A DNA stretch of 5,362 bases from Phycisphaerae bacterium. Its GTDB lineage: Bacteria; Planctomycetota; Phycisphaerae; JAAYCJ01. The position numbers and the translations under genes were made by a program. Below, in pieces: positions 1 to 5,362 of this stretch (positions are counted from its first letter, which is position 1; each line of letters starts with the position of its first letter). The notes below the pieces were generated by a model. The model had not been told where the DNA came from. It searched no databases and saw nothing but the letters and a program-made list of their open reading frames with translations. The DNA is taken from assembly GCA_015486815.1 (NCBI GenBank), contig WFQY01000156.1:1-5362 (forward strand). Reading direction: 5' to 3'.

Positions 1-16
1 ATTCTACATTTAGGTA

Positions 17-109
17 AGTCTTTAGTCTTTAGCTTTTAGCTTATAGCTAAGAACTAATGGCTAACCGCTTTGTTTTAAGCTAATAGCTACAGACTAATAG
101 CCAAAGACT
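17..109. repeat. Degenerate heptamer tandem repeat (AGCTAAT-like)
   Basis: From position 17 the sequence reads in 7-base steps: AGTCTTT, AGTCTTT, AGCTTTT, AGCTTAT, AGCTAAG, AACTAAT, GGCTAAC, CGCTTTG. After a 5-base slip it resumes at 78 with AGCTAAT, AGCTACA, GACTAAT, AGCCAAA, GACT. Because the core TAGCTA is self-complementary, the two halves (17-48 and 78-109) also form an imperfect inverted repeat matching at about 23 of 32 positions. No open reading frame of note crosses it. It lies beyond the terminator of the minus-strand operon, so it is intergenic. It resembles the short tandemly repeated repetitive (STRR) heptamers known from cyanobacteria and seen in other phyla; whether it is the same kind of element is inference. 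Confidence 0.75.
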
Positions 110-123
110 TTTCCTATATTATG

Positions 124-159
124 AAAAACGGAAAAGGGCGGTAAAGTTTACCGCCCTTT
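124..159 (-). terminator. Rho-independent terminator of the lipoprotein operon
   Basis: A perfect inverted repeat (133-145 with 147-159) has the core GGGCGGTAAA. Read on the minus strand it is a GC-rich stem of about 11 pairs with a short loop, followed by TTTTCCGTTTTT. It begins about 30 bases after the TAA stop of the FGE-like gene at 190-192, the right place to end that operon. On the plus strand the stem is followed only by TTTAATG, so termination in that direction would be weaker. Confidence 0.9.
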
Positions 160-189
160 AATGAGGTTCGTCTGTCAGTCTCTAATGTG

Positions 190-1263
190 TTAGCGGATTC
201 GCAGTACGCCACGGAATCCTACATTCAGACTGTGGGTATTGGGCAAGGCTTTGGTCCGTGTTGTGGTTCGACAATTGGAAATATCACTCGTAAATGCACC
301 ACCACGGAGAACTCTTGCCTGACCTAAACTTGCGCCTTTCGGATTGGTCATCTCTCGTGCTATTTCCGAATCGGTCGGATTAAAATCTGTTGACGAATAA
401 ATTGAAGCATCATAATTGTCTTTACACCATTCCCAGACATTACCCGCCATATTATAACAACCGTAAGGAGAACGCCCTGCTGCAAATGCAGAAACAGGAG
501 CGGTATATTCATATCCGTCTTCGCTGGGTCGAGGGCCACCATAGTTACACAAAAGATGCTGACTATCGGGCTCGATATTGCCCCAAGGATAAAGTCTATC
601 ATCAGGGCCCTTAGCAGCTAATTCCCATTCCGCCTCGGTCGGTAGATCTTTTCCGACCCATCGGCAATAGTACCATGCTTCCCAGTAACTTACCGCACGT
701 GCAGGATGAGTATCATTAACGCCTGGTTTCCAGTATTCTTTGAAATAATCTATGTCCATCTGCACATAAGAACCAGTGTGCGAAGGATGAGATTCGAGAC
801 ATTCAGCGTGTGATGGTTTCCAGTTTCTCTTTAGCCAACATCTCGGTGTTTCGCTTGACAGCAACTCGTCAGCCAAATACGGATGGTCTTTCCACACGAA
901 AGCTGACTCTCTCGCGAAATGATCAAACTGGACATTATCAACCTCATACAAATCGATATAATACATACCGACCTTGACGGGGTGTTGAGGCGTTTCGTTT
1001 ACCGGACCGCCAAACGAGCCCATCACATATTCCTGAGCATCGACAAGCGTCATAATCGAGCCGTCTTTCAGGCAAACAATATATTTAGGCCAACCTTGCT
1101 CGTTATAATCCGCATCGGAAAGCCCCTTCATCACAGCGAAACCGTGAGGGAGTTTAACTCCCGGAGCGAGTTCGACCTTCTTTTCCGCTGTCGGACATTT
1201 AGCACAGCCTGCAACGATAATCAATACACCTATTAACAGAGATAAGACAAATTTTACCTTCAT
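190..1263 (-). CDS. FGE-sulfatase (SUMF1)-domain lipoprotein
   Basis: Predicted 357-residue lipoprotein. Residues 1-20 are a signal peptide with lipobox VAGC, so Cys20 should be lipidated and the protein anchored in the envelope. After a linker, residues from about 68 to the end form a formylglycine-generating-enzyme-like (SUMF1/EgtB/PvdO) domain. Visible landmarks are MGS at 81, VSYWEAW at 191, LPTEAEWELAA at 207, YPWGN at 225, NMAGNVWEWC at 271, RVLRGGAF at 317 and VGFRG at 348. True FGE oxidises a sulfatase cysteine through a Cys pair in the GGSFLC-HDSYC region. Here the equivalent stretch has Ser326 for the first Cys and keeps Cys331, so classical FGE activity is doubtful. It is the second gene of a two-gene operon, 32 bases behind another lipoprotein gene. 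ATG at 1263 is preferred because it gives a clean signal peptide and a GGAGG precedes it; the upstream TTG at 1281 overlaps that GGAGG. The substrate is unknown; the domain call is secure, the function is not. Confidence 0.9.
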   Translation of the reverse strand: MKVKFVLSLLIGVLIIVAGCAKCPTAEKKVELAPGVKLPHGFAVMKGLSDADYNEQGWPKYIVCLKDGSIMTLVDAQEYVMGSFGGPVNETPQHPVKVGMYYIDLYEVDNVQFDHFARESAFVWKDHPYLADELLSSETPRCWLKRNWKPSHAECLESHPSHTGSYVQMDIDYFKEYWKPGVNDTHPARAVSYWEAWYYCRWVGKDLPTEAEWELAAKGPDDRLYPWGNIEPDSQHLLCNYGGPRPSEDGYEYTAPVSAFAAGRSPYGCYNMAGNVWEWCKDNYDASIYSSTDFNPTDSEIAREMTNPKGASLGQARVLRGGAFTSDISNCRTTTRTKALPNTHSLNVGFRGVLRIR

Positions 1264-1274
1264 CGGTTCGGATA

Positions 1275-1279
1275 CCTCC
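1275..1279 (-). promoter_or_regulatory. Ribosome binding site deciding the FGE-like start
   Basis: GGAGG on the minus strand lies 11 bases before ATG 1263, slightly longer than usual spacing. The in-frame TTG at 1281 that would add six residues (MEVSEP) shares bases with this Shine-Dalgarno sequence, so it is unlikely to be used. Confidence 0.75.
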
Positions 1280-1295
1280 AAAATCAGTTGAGAAC

Positions 1296-2279
1296 CTATT
1301 TATTGTAAGATGCCAATTCCGCAGCGGGTTTTCCCCACTGTTGATGTCTTCCGCCAAGACGAAGCACAAGCACTACCTGTCCAAGTTCCTTGGCGGCAGC
1401 AACCGGATCTTCGTGAGCGGGAAGAATTTCATCTGTTGCTAATACGAGCATTTCCCGTCTGATTAGCACATTATCTGTCTTGAGCAGCCTATTAAGTCTT
1501 GCTTTTCTCGCTTCTTTCTTTTCTATTGTCTGTTCAAGCTTTTTGATCTTTACCTGCAGCTTGATAAATTTTTTCGATGACGGATTGTCGAGCCAATCGA
1601 GCTGAGCTTCGTTCAATAAAGCCTGAAGACGCTGCTTTTCTCCGTTGAGTTTCGTCAGTTCAATCTCAAGATTATCAACTTCATCCTTAGCCTTTTTAAG
1701 GTCTGCGATAAAGACCACCTTCGTTACCATATCGCCGACAGCAAGACGTTCAAGCTCATCACGAGAAACTCTCAGCCTATTAGCTGATGACTGATACGGA
1801 TAGATATCATCTCGCGGACTTGCAGAACTTACCGTGCCCGGCGAAGGCAGTGCTATCGGTATAAAACAACGTTTAAGCATTTTCTTTGCGCCGATCGGAG
1901 CGTTGCGCGATAGACTATAAATGTTCAGTTCACCATAGATACTTACGTTAGGCCAACCCTCGGCAGCAGTGTATTTGAACTCATAATTTCCCGGTGCGAG
2001 GTTAAATGTTGCAGTCTGCTCGGGAGTCCGCTCAAACCGCGTTTTATTATCGCCATAGCTGCTAATCTGATGAACTCTGTCAGGTGTGATAGTTCCCCAG
2101 TTGACCTGCCCGAGGGTTACCTGTGCTCCTTCCGGTGCATAGAATTGCACTTGAACCTTGCTCCAATCGTGAAATCCCGTTTCGAGCCGATGTGAGATAA
2201 TGTAATTACTGCACCCCGTTACAGTTAAAACTCCGATTACGGTAAGACACACCAATTCCAAAGATTTTCTGATACCCAT
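1296..2279 (-). CDS. Predicted coiled-coil lipoprotein of unknown function
   Basis: I do not recognise a named family. The 327-residue product starts with a signal peptide (hydrophobic 9-20) ending in lipobox VTGC, so Cys23 is the predicted lipid anchor. Residues about 40-125 look beta-rich; the motif LAPGNYEFKY at 94-103 is the kind of strand-turn found in Ig-like or E-set domains, which is inference from pattern only. Residues 193-267 are strongly heptad-like and charged (Leu/Ile with Lys/Glu), a probable coiled-coil hairpin with a break near DNPSS at 231. It is flanked by hydrophobic strands VTKVVFIADL (185-194) and VVLVLRLGG (302-310), suggesting one domain with a long helical insertion. 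ATG 2279 is chosen for the GAGGAG five bases upstream; ATG 2321 would add 14 residues, lacks a ribosome binding site and spoils the signal peptide. It is first in an operon with the FGE-like lipoprotein gene, suggesting a shared envelope role. Confidence 0.85.
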   Translation of the reverse strand: MGIRKSLELVCLTVIGVLTVTGCSNYIISHRLETGFHDWSKVQVQFYAPEGAQVTLGQVNWGTITPDRVHQISSYGDNKTRFERTPEQTATFNLAPGNYEFKYTAAEGWPNVSIYGELNIYSLSRNAPIGAKKMLKRCFIPIALPSPGTVSSASPRDDIYPYQSSANRLRVSRDELERLAVGDMVTKVVFIADLKKAKDEVDNLEIELTKLNGEKQRLQALLNEAQLDWLDNPSSKKFIKLQVKIKKLEQTIEKKEARKARLNRLLKTDNVLIRREMLVLATDEILPAHEDPVAAAKELGQVVLVLRLGGRHQQWGKPAAELASYNK

Positions 2280-2284
2280 AATAT

Positions 2285-2290
2285 CTCCTC
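2285..2290 (-). promoter_or_regulatory. Ribosome binding site of the coiled-coil lipoprotein gene
   Basis: GAGGAG on the minus strand lies five bases before ATG 2279. It settles the start there and argues against the earlier in-frame ATG at 2321, which has no purine-rich sequence in front of it. Confidence 0.85.
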
Positions 2291-2335
2291 GATTCTCAGA
2301 AGTTATCTTTAAATCACACATTAACTACATGTTTA

Positions 2336-2378
2336 GCCGAGCATACAATAATATCGACCATTATCGTATAAAATCGGC
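2336..2378 (-). promoter_or_regulatory. Long stem-loop in the 5' leader of the lipoprotein operon
   Basis: Read as minus-strand RNA, GCCGA (2378-2374) pairs with UCGGC (2340-2336), and AUACGAUAAU (2369-2360) pairs with AUUAUUGUAU (2352-2343) across a 7-base loop. That is 15 pairs with a small internal loop (UUUU opposite GC). All ten inner pairs hold in the minus-strand RNA thanks to one G-U pair. On the plus strand the same position is an A-C mismatch, so the structure favours the leader transcript. It starts about 40 bases after the predicted transcription start and ends 56 bases before the ATG. No U-run follows it, so it does not look like a terminator. It matches no riboswitch class I know. 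Confidence 0.55.
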
Positions 2379-2425
2379 ACGCATTGGCGAATAACTTCAA
2401 CCAAAGCTGACACTTACAAAAAAAT

Positions 2426-2454
2426 ATAATCGAGACATTAGCCCTGTTTGTCAA
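2426..2454 (-). promoter_or_regulatory. Sigma70-type promoter for the two-lipoprotein operon
   Basis: On the minus strand a perfect TTGACA (2454-2449) is followed, after a 17-base spacer, by GATTAT (2431-2426), four of six matches to TATAAT. Transcription should begin near 2419, giving a leader of about 140 bases before ATG 2279. An A/T-rich stretch just upstream of the -35 (2455-2469) could act as an UP element. Confidence 0.7.
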
Positions 2455-2471
2455 GAAAAAAAATATTTTCT

Positions 2472-2485
2472 TTGCATATCTGCAA
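2472..2485. promoter_or_regulatory. Inverted repeat TTGCA-N4-TGCAA, candidate operator
   Basis: TTGCA (2472-2476), TATC and TGCAA (2481-2485) form a perfect 5-base inverted repeat with a 4-base spacer. Its centre (2478.5) coincides with the midpoint between the two divergent -35 boxes, ending at 2454 and starting at 2502. It is thus about 17 bases upstream of each promoter, a position suited to a dimeric regulator acting on both. The regulator is unknown, and a short repeat like this can occur by chance. Confidence 0.4.
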
Positions 2486-2501
2486 TACCGCTTATAAATC
2501 A

Positions 2502-2530
2502 TTGACCGAGCAGCTCGTTATTCTTACAAT
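2502..2530 (+). promoter_or_regulatory. Sigma70-type promoter for dapL
   Basis: TTGACC (2502-2507) and TACAAT (2525-2530) each match five of six consensus bases and are separated by a 17-base spacer. Transcription should begin near 2537, giving a leader of about 37 bases to ATG 2574. The spacer begins within an 11-base palindrome, CGAGCAGCTCG (2507-2517), which could be a repressor site, though this is weak evidence. Confidence 0.75.
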
Positions 2531-2562
2531 ATCTTCACATTTGAAATTATCTTTAATTTTGC

Positions 2563-2567
2563 AGGAG
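2563..2567 (+). promoter_or_regulatory. Ribosome binding site deciding the dapL start
   Basis: AGGAG lies six bases before ATG 2574. The frame is open back to 2448, but that extension would start upstream of the predicted dapL promoter and has no family-like sequence, so the 388-residue product is the right one. Confidence 0.9.
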
Positions 2568-2573
2568 AGTTTT

Positions 2574-3740
2574 ATGAAAATCGAATTTGCGGACAGGCTA
2601 AAACAGCTTCCACCGTACCTATTTGTGGAAATTGACAAGAAAAAGCGTCAGCTTATCGATGCGGGACACGATGTAATCAATCTCGGAATAGGCGATCCGG
2701 ATCTGCCCACGCCTAAGTTTATTATCGATAAGATGGCAGAGGCGATATATGACCCTGCAAATCATCAATATCCCCTTCAATGGGGCGTACCACAGTTCCG
2801 CCAGCAGGTAGCTGAGTGGTTTAAAATGCGATTTGGTGCCGAGTTCGACCCTCAGGCGGAGGTTTTGACAACCATAGGCAGTAAGGAAGCGATCGGGCAT
2901 ATGCCGCTGGCTGTCGTTAATCCCGGTGATATCGTTTTGGTACCCGAGCCGGGCTATCCGGTTTATCAATCCGCATCTATCTTCGCAGGCGCAGAGGTCT
3001 TTCATATGCCGCTGCTGGAAAAGAACTGCTATCTGCCTGACCTTGATGCCATTCCCGAAGATATACGCAGACGGGCAAGGTTAATGTTCATAAACTACCC
3101 GAATAATCCGACAGCTGCCGTTGCTGACAGAGATTTTTTCGAGCGTGTGGTAAAGTTCGGGCTGGATAACGATATTATCATTGCACACGACGCTGCCTAT
3201 ACGGAAGTATATTTTGAGCATCGCCCTTTGAGCATTTTCTGCGTCGAGCAGGCGAGAGAAGTTGCGATAGAATTTCATAGCTTGTCCAAGACATTCAATA
3301 TGACGGGCTGGCGGATAGGTTTCGCTGTTGGCAATGCCAATGCGATAGCTGCCCTCGCCAAAGTCAAAGAAAATGTCGATTCCGGCCAGTTTAACGCAAT
3401 CCAATGGACGGGTGTAGAGGCGCTGGCACATATCGATTCGGTAGAAGTCAGGGCGTTGCTCGATATCTATCGCGAAAGGCGTGATGTGCTGGTCGAAGGA
3501 TTGCAATCGATAGGGTTGGATGTGAAAAAGCCAGAAGCTACTTTTTACGTTTGGGGTAAATGCCCCGTTGGCTATGATAGTATGAGTTTTTGCAGTAAGG
3601 TGCTCGAAGAGGCGCACGTCGTGCTTATTCCGGGCGTTGGGTTCGGAAAATCGGGCGACGGATATTTCCGAATCGCTATTACCGTCGATACCGACAGGCT
3701 CAAAGAAGCTATCAATCGCATAAGTAAACTGAAATTATAA
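2574..3740 (+). CDS. dapL: LL-diaminopimelate aminotransferase (DapL)
   Basis: A PLP-dependent fold-type I aminotransferase of 388 residues, full length for the family. DapL converts tetrahydrodipicolinate plus glutamate directly to LL-2,6-diaminopimelate plus 2-oxoglutarate in the cytoplasm, bypassing the acylated intermediates of the dapD/argD/dapE route. The start LPPYLFVEIDKKK and INLGIGDPDLPTP (35-47) are typical of DapL. The cofactor site is clear: GSK at 102-104, Tyr128 in EPGYPVY, Asn178 in NYPNNPT, Asp206 and Tyr209 in HDAAYTE, SLSKT with the Schiff-base Lys239, Arg247 in GWRIG, and the carboxylate-binding Arg366 in YFRIA. It stands alone, with its own promoter, between divergent and convergent genes; no other lysine-pathway gene is in view. 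The main alternative is a related class I/II aminotransferase with another substrate; the N-terminal motifs favour DapL. Confidence 0.88.
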   Translation: MKIEFADRLKQLPPYLFVEIDKKKRQLIDAGHDVINLGIGDPDLPTPKFIIDKMAEAIYDPANHQYPLQWGVPQFRQQVAEWFKMRFGAEFDPQAEVLTTIGSKEAIGHMPLAVVNPGDIVLVPEPGYPVYQSASIFAGAEVFHMPLLEKNCYLPDLDAIPEDIRRRARLMFINYPNNPTAAVADRDFFERVVKFGLDNDIIIAHDAAYTEVYFEHRPLSIFCVEQAREVAIEFHSLSKTFNMTGWRIGFAVGNANAIAALAKVKENVDSGQFNAIQWTGVEALAHIDSVEVRALLDIYRERRDVLVEGLQSIGLDVKKPEATFYVWGKCPVGYDSMSFCSKVLEEAHVVLIPGVGFGKSGDGYFRIAITVDTDRLKEAINRISKLKL

Positions 3741-3746
3741 TCGCTA

Positions 3747-4454
3747 TTATCCTATTCTGTGCGAAATAATGGAAACGATGTCCATCGTAAATGAAGCGAG
3801 AAAATGCAAAATCGCGCATGGCAGGAAGCTATTTGCGCGAATAGCCAACATTCCGAGTGCAATTCCCGCCAACACCGAGCCATAGACCTCCAATTCGGGC
3901 TTGCCTATATGCAAAAAGGCGAAAGGCAGCATTTGTATGACAATAGCGACCGCGACACCCGTTTCCTTTTTTATTGCGAACAGATAATATCCTCGAAATA
4001 GAAACTCCCAGCCAAACATATAGACCATCATCGCAAGCTCAAATTTGACGAACAGCGTCCAATTTTTAATAGCTGGCTTATATAACGGATATGTTCGCAT
4101 AAAATCGGGACCCCTTGCGAATATCAAAATCAATGCGAGTATCACAGAATACGCAACGAGCAAATCGAAAGACCATCTGCGAACATTTCCCAATCTCAGT
4201 CCCAATCGTCGTTCCTCGCTTCGCAAAAAAGGTATCGTCGCAAGCGGAATGAGAAAACACAATCCGCCATACGCAACCAGAGCTGCCATCAATCTATTGC
4301 TAATCGGATATGGATGTAAAATAACCGAGACTCTGTGATATCTGAATGCGAGCGTAAAGAAACAGACCGTCAAAGACGATATTATCAGATTGCGATATTT
4401 GCTTAGCTCGACAATATCGAACCAGCTTTTTACGTAAAGAATTACTTTTTTCAT
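3747..4454 (-). CDS. CPBP-family intramembrane protease-like protein
   Basis: A 235-residue integral membrane protein of the CPBP/CAAX (Abi, Rce1-like) family. Hydrophobic segments lie near 22-38, 56-76, 97-113, 136-150, 166-182, 192-206 and 212-232. Motif 1 is GWEFLFRGYY (148-157) with Glu150 and Arg154; the family often has two adjacent Glu, and here the first is Trp149. Motif 2 is FAFLHIGKPELE (178-189) with His182, and motif 3 is HFLASFTMD (217-225) with His217 and Asp225. These are the presumed catalytic residues of a glutamate-type intramembrane endopeptidase; the substrate is unknown and bacterial members are diverse. The ATG at 4454 overlaps the TGA of the HIT gene as ATGA, which implies translational coupling. 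A start at 4523 would run 70 bases into the HIT gene and is rejected. Its stop lies six bases from the convergent dapL stop. Confidence 0.85.
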   Translation of the reverse strand: MKKVILYVKSWFDIVELSKYRNLIISSLTVCFFTLAFRYHRVSVILHPYPISNRLMAALVAYGGLCFLIPLATIPFLRSEERRLGLRLGNVRRWSFDLLVAYSVILALILIFARGPDFMRTYPLYKPAIKNWTLFVKFELAMMVYMFGWEFLFRGYYLFAIKKETGVAVAIVIQMLPFAFLHIGKPELEVYGSVLAGIALGMLAIRANSFLPCAILHFLASFTMDIVSIISHRIG

Positions 4455-4861
4455 TTCAATTCCGATAAGATTTTTTGTTGCATTTCTTTGTCTTTGCCTT
4501 CGGGATATTTTTTCGCTGGCCAACGATATCCAAGCCCATCGCCCGAAACCCGCGGAATAAGATGAAAATGCACGTGCGGAACCACCTGACCCGCGCAGCT
4601 ACCCGTATTTTGCAGCAGATTATAACCTTCCGCTCCGGTAGCTCGCACAAGGGCGTCAGCCAATCGCGGCAGAACGCCAGCGACCGCTGTTATGTCTTCG
4701 CTACTCATCTGGTCTAATCGTTCATAATGCTTTTTCGGAACGATAAGCAAATGTCCGTCAGCCACCGGGCCTATATCCAGAAACGAAAGTACTTTCTCAT
4801 CTTCGTAAATCTTAAGAGATGGAATTTCACCCGCTATGATTTTGCAGAAAATACAGTCCAT
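4451..4861 (-). CDS. HIT family (HinT-like) nucleotide-binding protein
   Basis: A complete 136-residue histidine-triad protein. It opens with CIFCKIIAGEIP (3-14), the usual start of HinT-like members, and has DIGPVADGHLLIVPKKH (29-45) and the triad HVHFHLI with His96, His98 and His100; His98 is the expected catalytic-type base region for nucleotide phosphoramidate or dinucleotide hydrolysis. Cys3, Cys6, His45 and His96 could bind structural zinc, as in Zn-containing HIT relatives. It is a small soluble cytoplasmic enzyme, probably acting on AMP-linked substrates; the physiological substrate of most bacterial members is uncertain. GGAGG lies seven bases before ATG 4861. The gene is 26 bases after the ABC exporter stop and overlaps the CPBP start by four bases, so all three are likely one transcript. 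Confidence 0.95.
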   Translation of the reverse strand: MDCIFCKIIAGEIPSLKIYEDEKVLSFLDIGPVADGHLLIVPKKHYERLDQMSSEDITAVAGVLPRLADALVRATGAEGYNLLQNTGSCAGQVVPHVHFHLIPRVSGDGLGYRWPAKKYPEGKDKEMQQKILSELK

Positions 4862-4887
4862 AATATTACCTCCGCAATAAAATCAGC

Positions 4888-5362
4888 TTATTCGTTTGTC
4901 CTAAGTCCCTCAAGCTGAGTTTGATATAAGTTCTTATACAATGAGCAAGTTTCCATCAGTTCCTGATGCGAACCATAAGCAGCTACCTTGCCTCTATCCA
5001 TAACGAGAACCCTATCCGCTTTACCTATCGTGCTGAAGCGATGTGCGATTACTATCGAAGTTCGGCCGGGCATAAAATGATCCATCGCATCCTGAATCTT
5101 TTGCTCACTGTCAGCGTCTATTTGGCTCGTTGCTTCATCGAAAATAACTACCGGAGCGTCTTTGAGGATCGTCCTCGCGATAGCTAATCGCTGACATTCT
5201 CCGCCCGATAAGCTTGCTCCGTATTCACCGAGTAGGGTATCGTATCCGTCGGGCAGCCTTTCGATAAACTCGTCCGCATGTGCCTGGCGAGCAGCTGACT
5301 TTATCTGTTCAAACGTCGCCTTCGGATTTCCGTAAGCGATATTGTTGCGAACGGTATCCGCA
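4888..5362 (-). CDS. ABC exporter, C-terminal ATPase part (partial)
   Basis: The frame runs open through the right edge of the window, so only the last 157 residues are seen; the start, membrane domain, Walker A and Q-loop lie outside. The visible part begins just past the Q-loop with DTVRNNIAYGNP. It then shows the ABC signature LSGGECQRLAIAR (51-63 of the visible part), Walker B VVIFDEATS (71-79) with Asp75 and Glu76, D-loop SQID (79-82) and H-loop IAHRFSTI with His107, ending with the usual GSHQELMETCSLYKNLYQTQ. This pattern fits the MsbA/ABCB-type exporters with fused membrane and ATPase domains, often lipid or drug exporters at the inner membrane. The signature has Cys where Gln or Arg is common. 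It is the first visible gene of the ABC-HIT-CPBP run. The cargo cannot be told from this part. Confidence 0.93.
   Translation of the reverse strand, partial: ADTVRNNIAYGNPKATFEQIKSAARQAHADEFIERLPDGYDTLLGEYGASLSGGECQRLAIARTILKDAPVVIFDEATSQIDADSEQKIQDAMDHFMPGRTSIVIAHRFSTIGKADRVLVMDRGKVAAYGSHQELMETCSLYKNLYQTQLEGLRTNE

Noticed and set aside
17..109. CRISPR array or attachment site reading of the repeats at the left edge
   Set aside because: Units are 7 bases with no spacers of constant length, and there is no neighbouring cas or integrase gene in the window.
919..1236. A 105-residue plus-strand reading frame opposite the FGE-like gene
   Set aside because: It lies antisense within a gene with unmistakable family motifs, has no ribosome binding site I can see, and its translation resembles no known protein.
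2314..2502. A 62-residue minus-strand reading frame in the divergent intergenic region
   Set aside because: It would begin upstream of the -35 and -10 boxes of the only clear minus-strand promoter, lacks a ribosome binding site, and its AT-rich translation resembles no protein. The stem-loop and promoter explain the sequence better.
2448..2573. N-terminal extension of dapL by 42 residues
   Set aside because: The extension covers the predicted dapL promoter, has no family similarity, and a good ribosome binding site precedes ATG 2574.
3081..3617. A 178-residue minus-strand reading frame opposite dapL
   Set aside because: It is the antisense shadow of the dapL catalytic core, including the Lys239 motif; no signal for its own expression.
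3737..3750. Small hairpin ATAAT-CGCT-ATTAT at the convergent junction as a bidirectional terminator
   Set aside because: Only five A/T pairs and no adjacent U-run on either strand; too weak to call a terminator.
4455..4523. Upstream start for the CPBP gene adding 23 residues
   Set aside because: It would overlap the end of the HIT gene by about 70 bases and encodes a basic non-family segment; the ATGA overlap at 4451-4454 is the standard coupled start.

Overview
The window looks like ordinary chromosome from a moderate-GC, Gram-negative-type bacterium. I lean towards a planctomycete of the Phycisphaerae/Sedimentisphaerales kind. The reasons are a lipoprotein of the sulfatase-modifying-factor (FGE-like) family, a DapL-type lysine/diaminopimelate aminotransferase as used by PVC bacteria, a degenerate heptamer repeat between genes, and the ABC exporter D-loop variant TSQID. 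This placement rests on recall of family features, not on a search. Nothing in the window is a plasmid, phage, insertion sequence, CRISPR array or RNA gene that I can recognise.

Layout. Positions 1-189 hold no gene: a degenerate 7-bp tandem repeat (17-109) is followed by a strong rho-independent terminator that serves the minus strand (124-159). Positions 190-2279 (minus) form a two-gene operon. The promoter-proximal gene encodes a predicted lipoprotein of unknown function with a beta-rich N-terminal half and a long coiled coil. The distal gene encodes a predicted lipoprotein with an FGE-sulfatase (SUMF1) domain that keeps only one of the two catalytic-type cysteines. Positions 2280-2573 are a divergent intergenic region with two good sigma70-type promoters back to back. 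A TTGCA-N4-TGCAA inverted repeat lies midway between their -35 boxes, and a long stem-loop lies in the roughly 140-nt leader of the lipoprotein operon. Positions 2574-3740 (plus) are dapL, standing alone. Positions 3747-5362 (minus) are the end of a second operon: the C-terminal half of an ABC exporter ATPase (open at the window edge), a HIT-family nucleotide-binding protein, and a CPBP-family membrane protease-like protein. The last two are coupled by an ATGA overlap.

How they work together. DapL makes LL-diaminopimelate for lysine and, if present, peptidoglycan. The lipoprotein pair is likely co-expressed at the cell envelope, but its job is unknown. The ABC/HIT/CPBP run looks like a housekeeping cluster, with no clear shared pathway. 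dapL and the second operon converge with only 6 bp between stop codons and no room for a terminator. I see no obviously new defence or mobile system. The least explained content is the two-lipoprotein operon and the regulatory architecture upstream of it.
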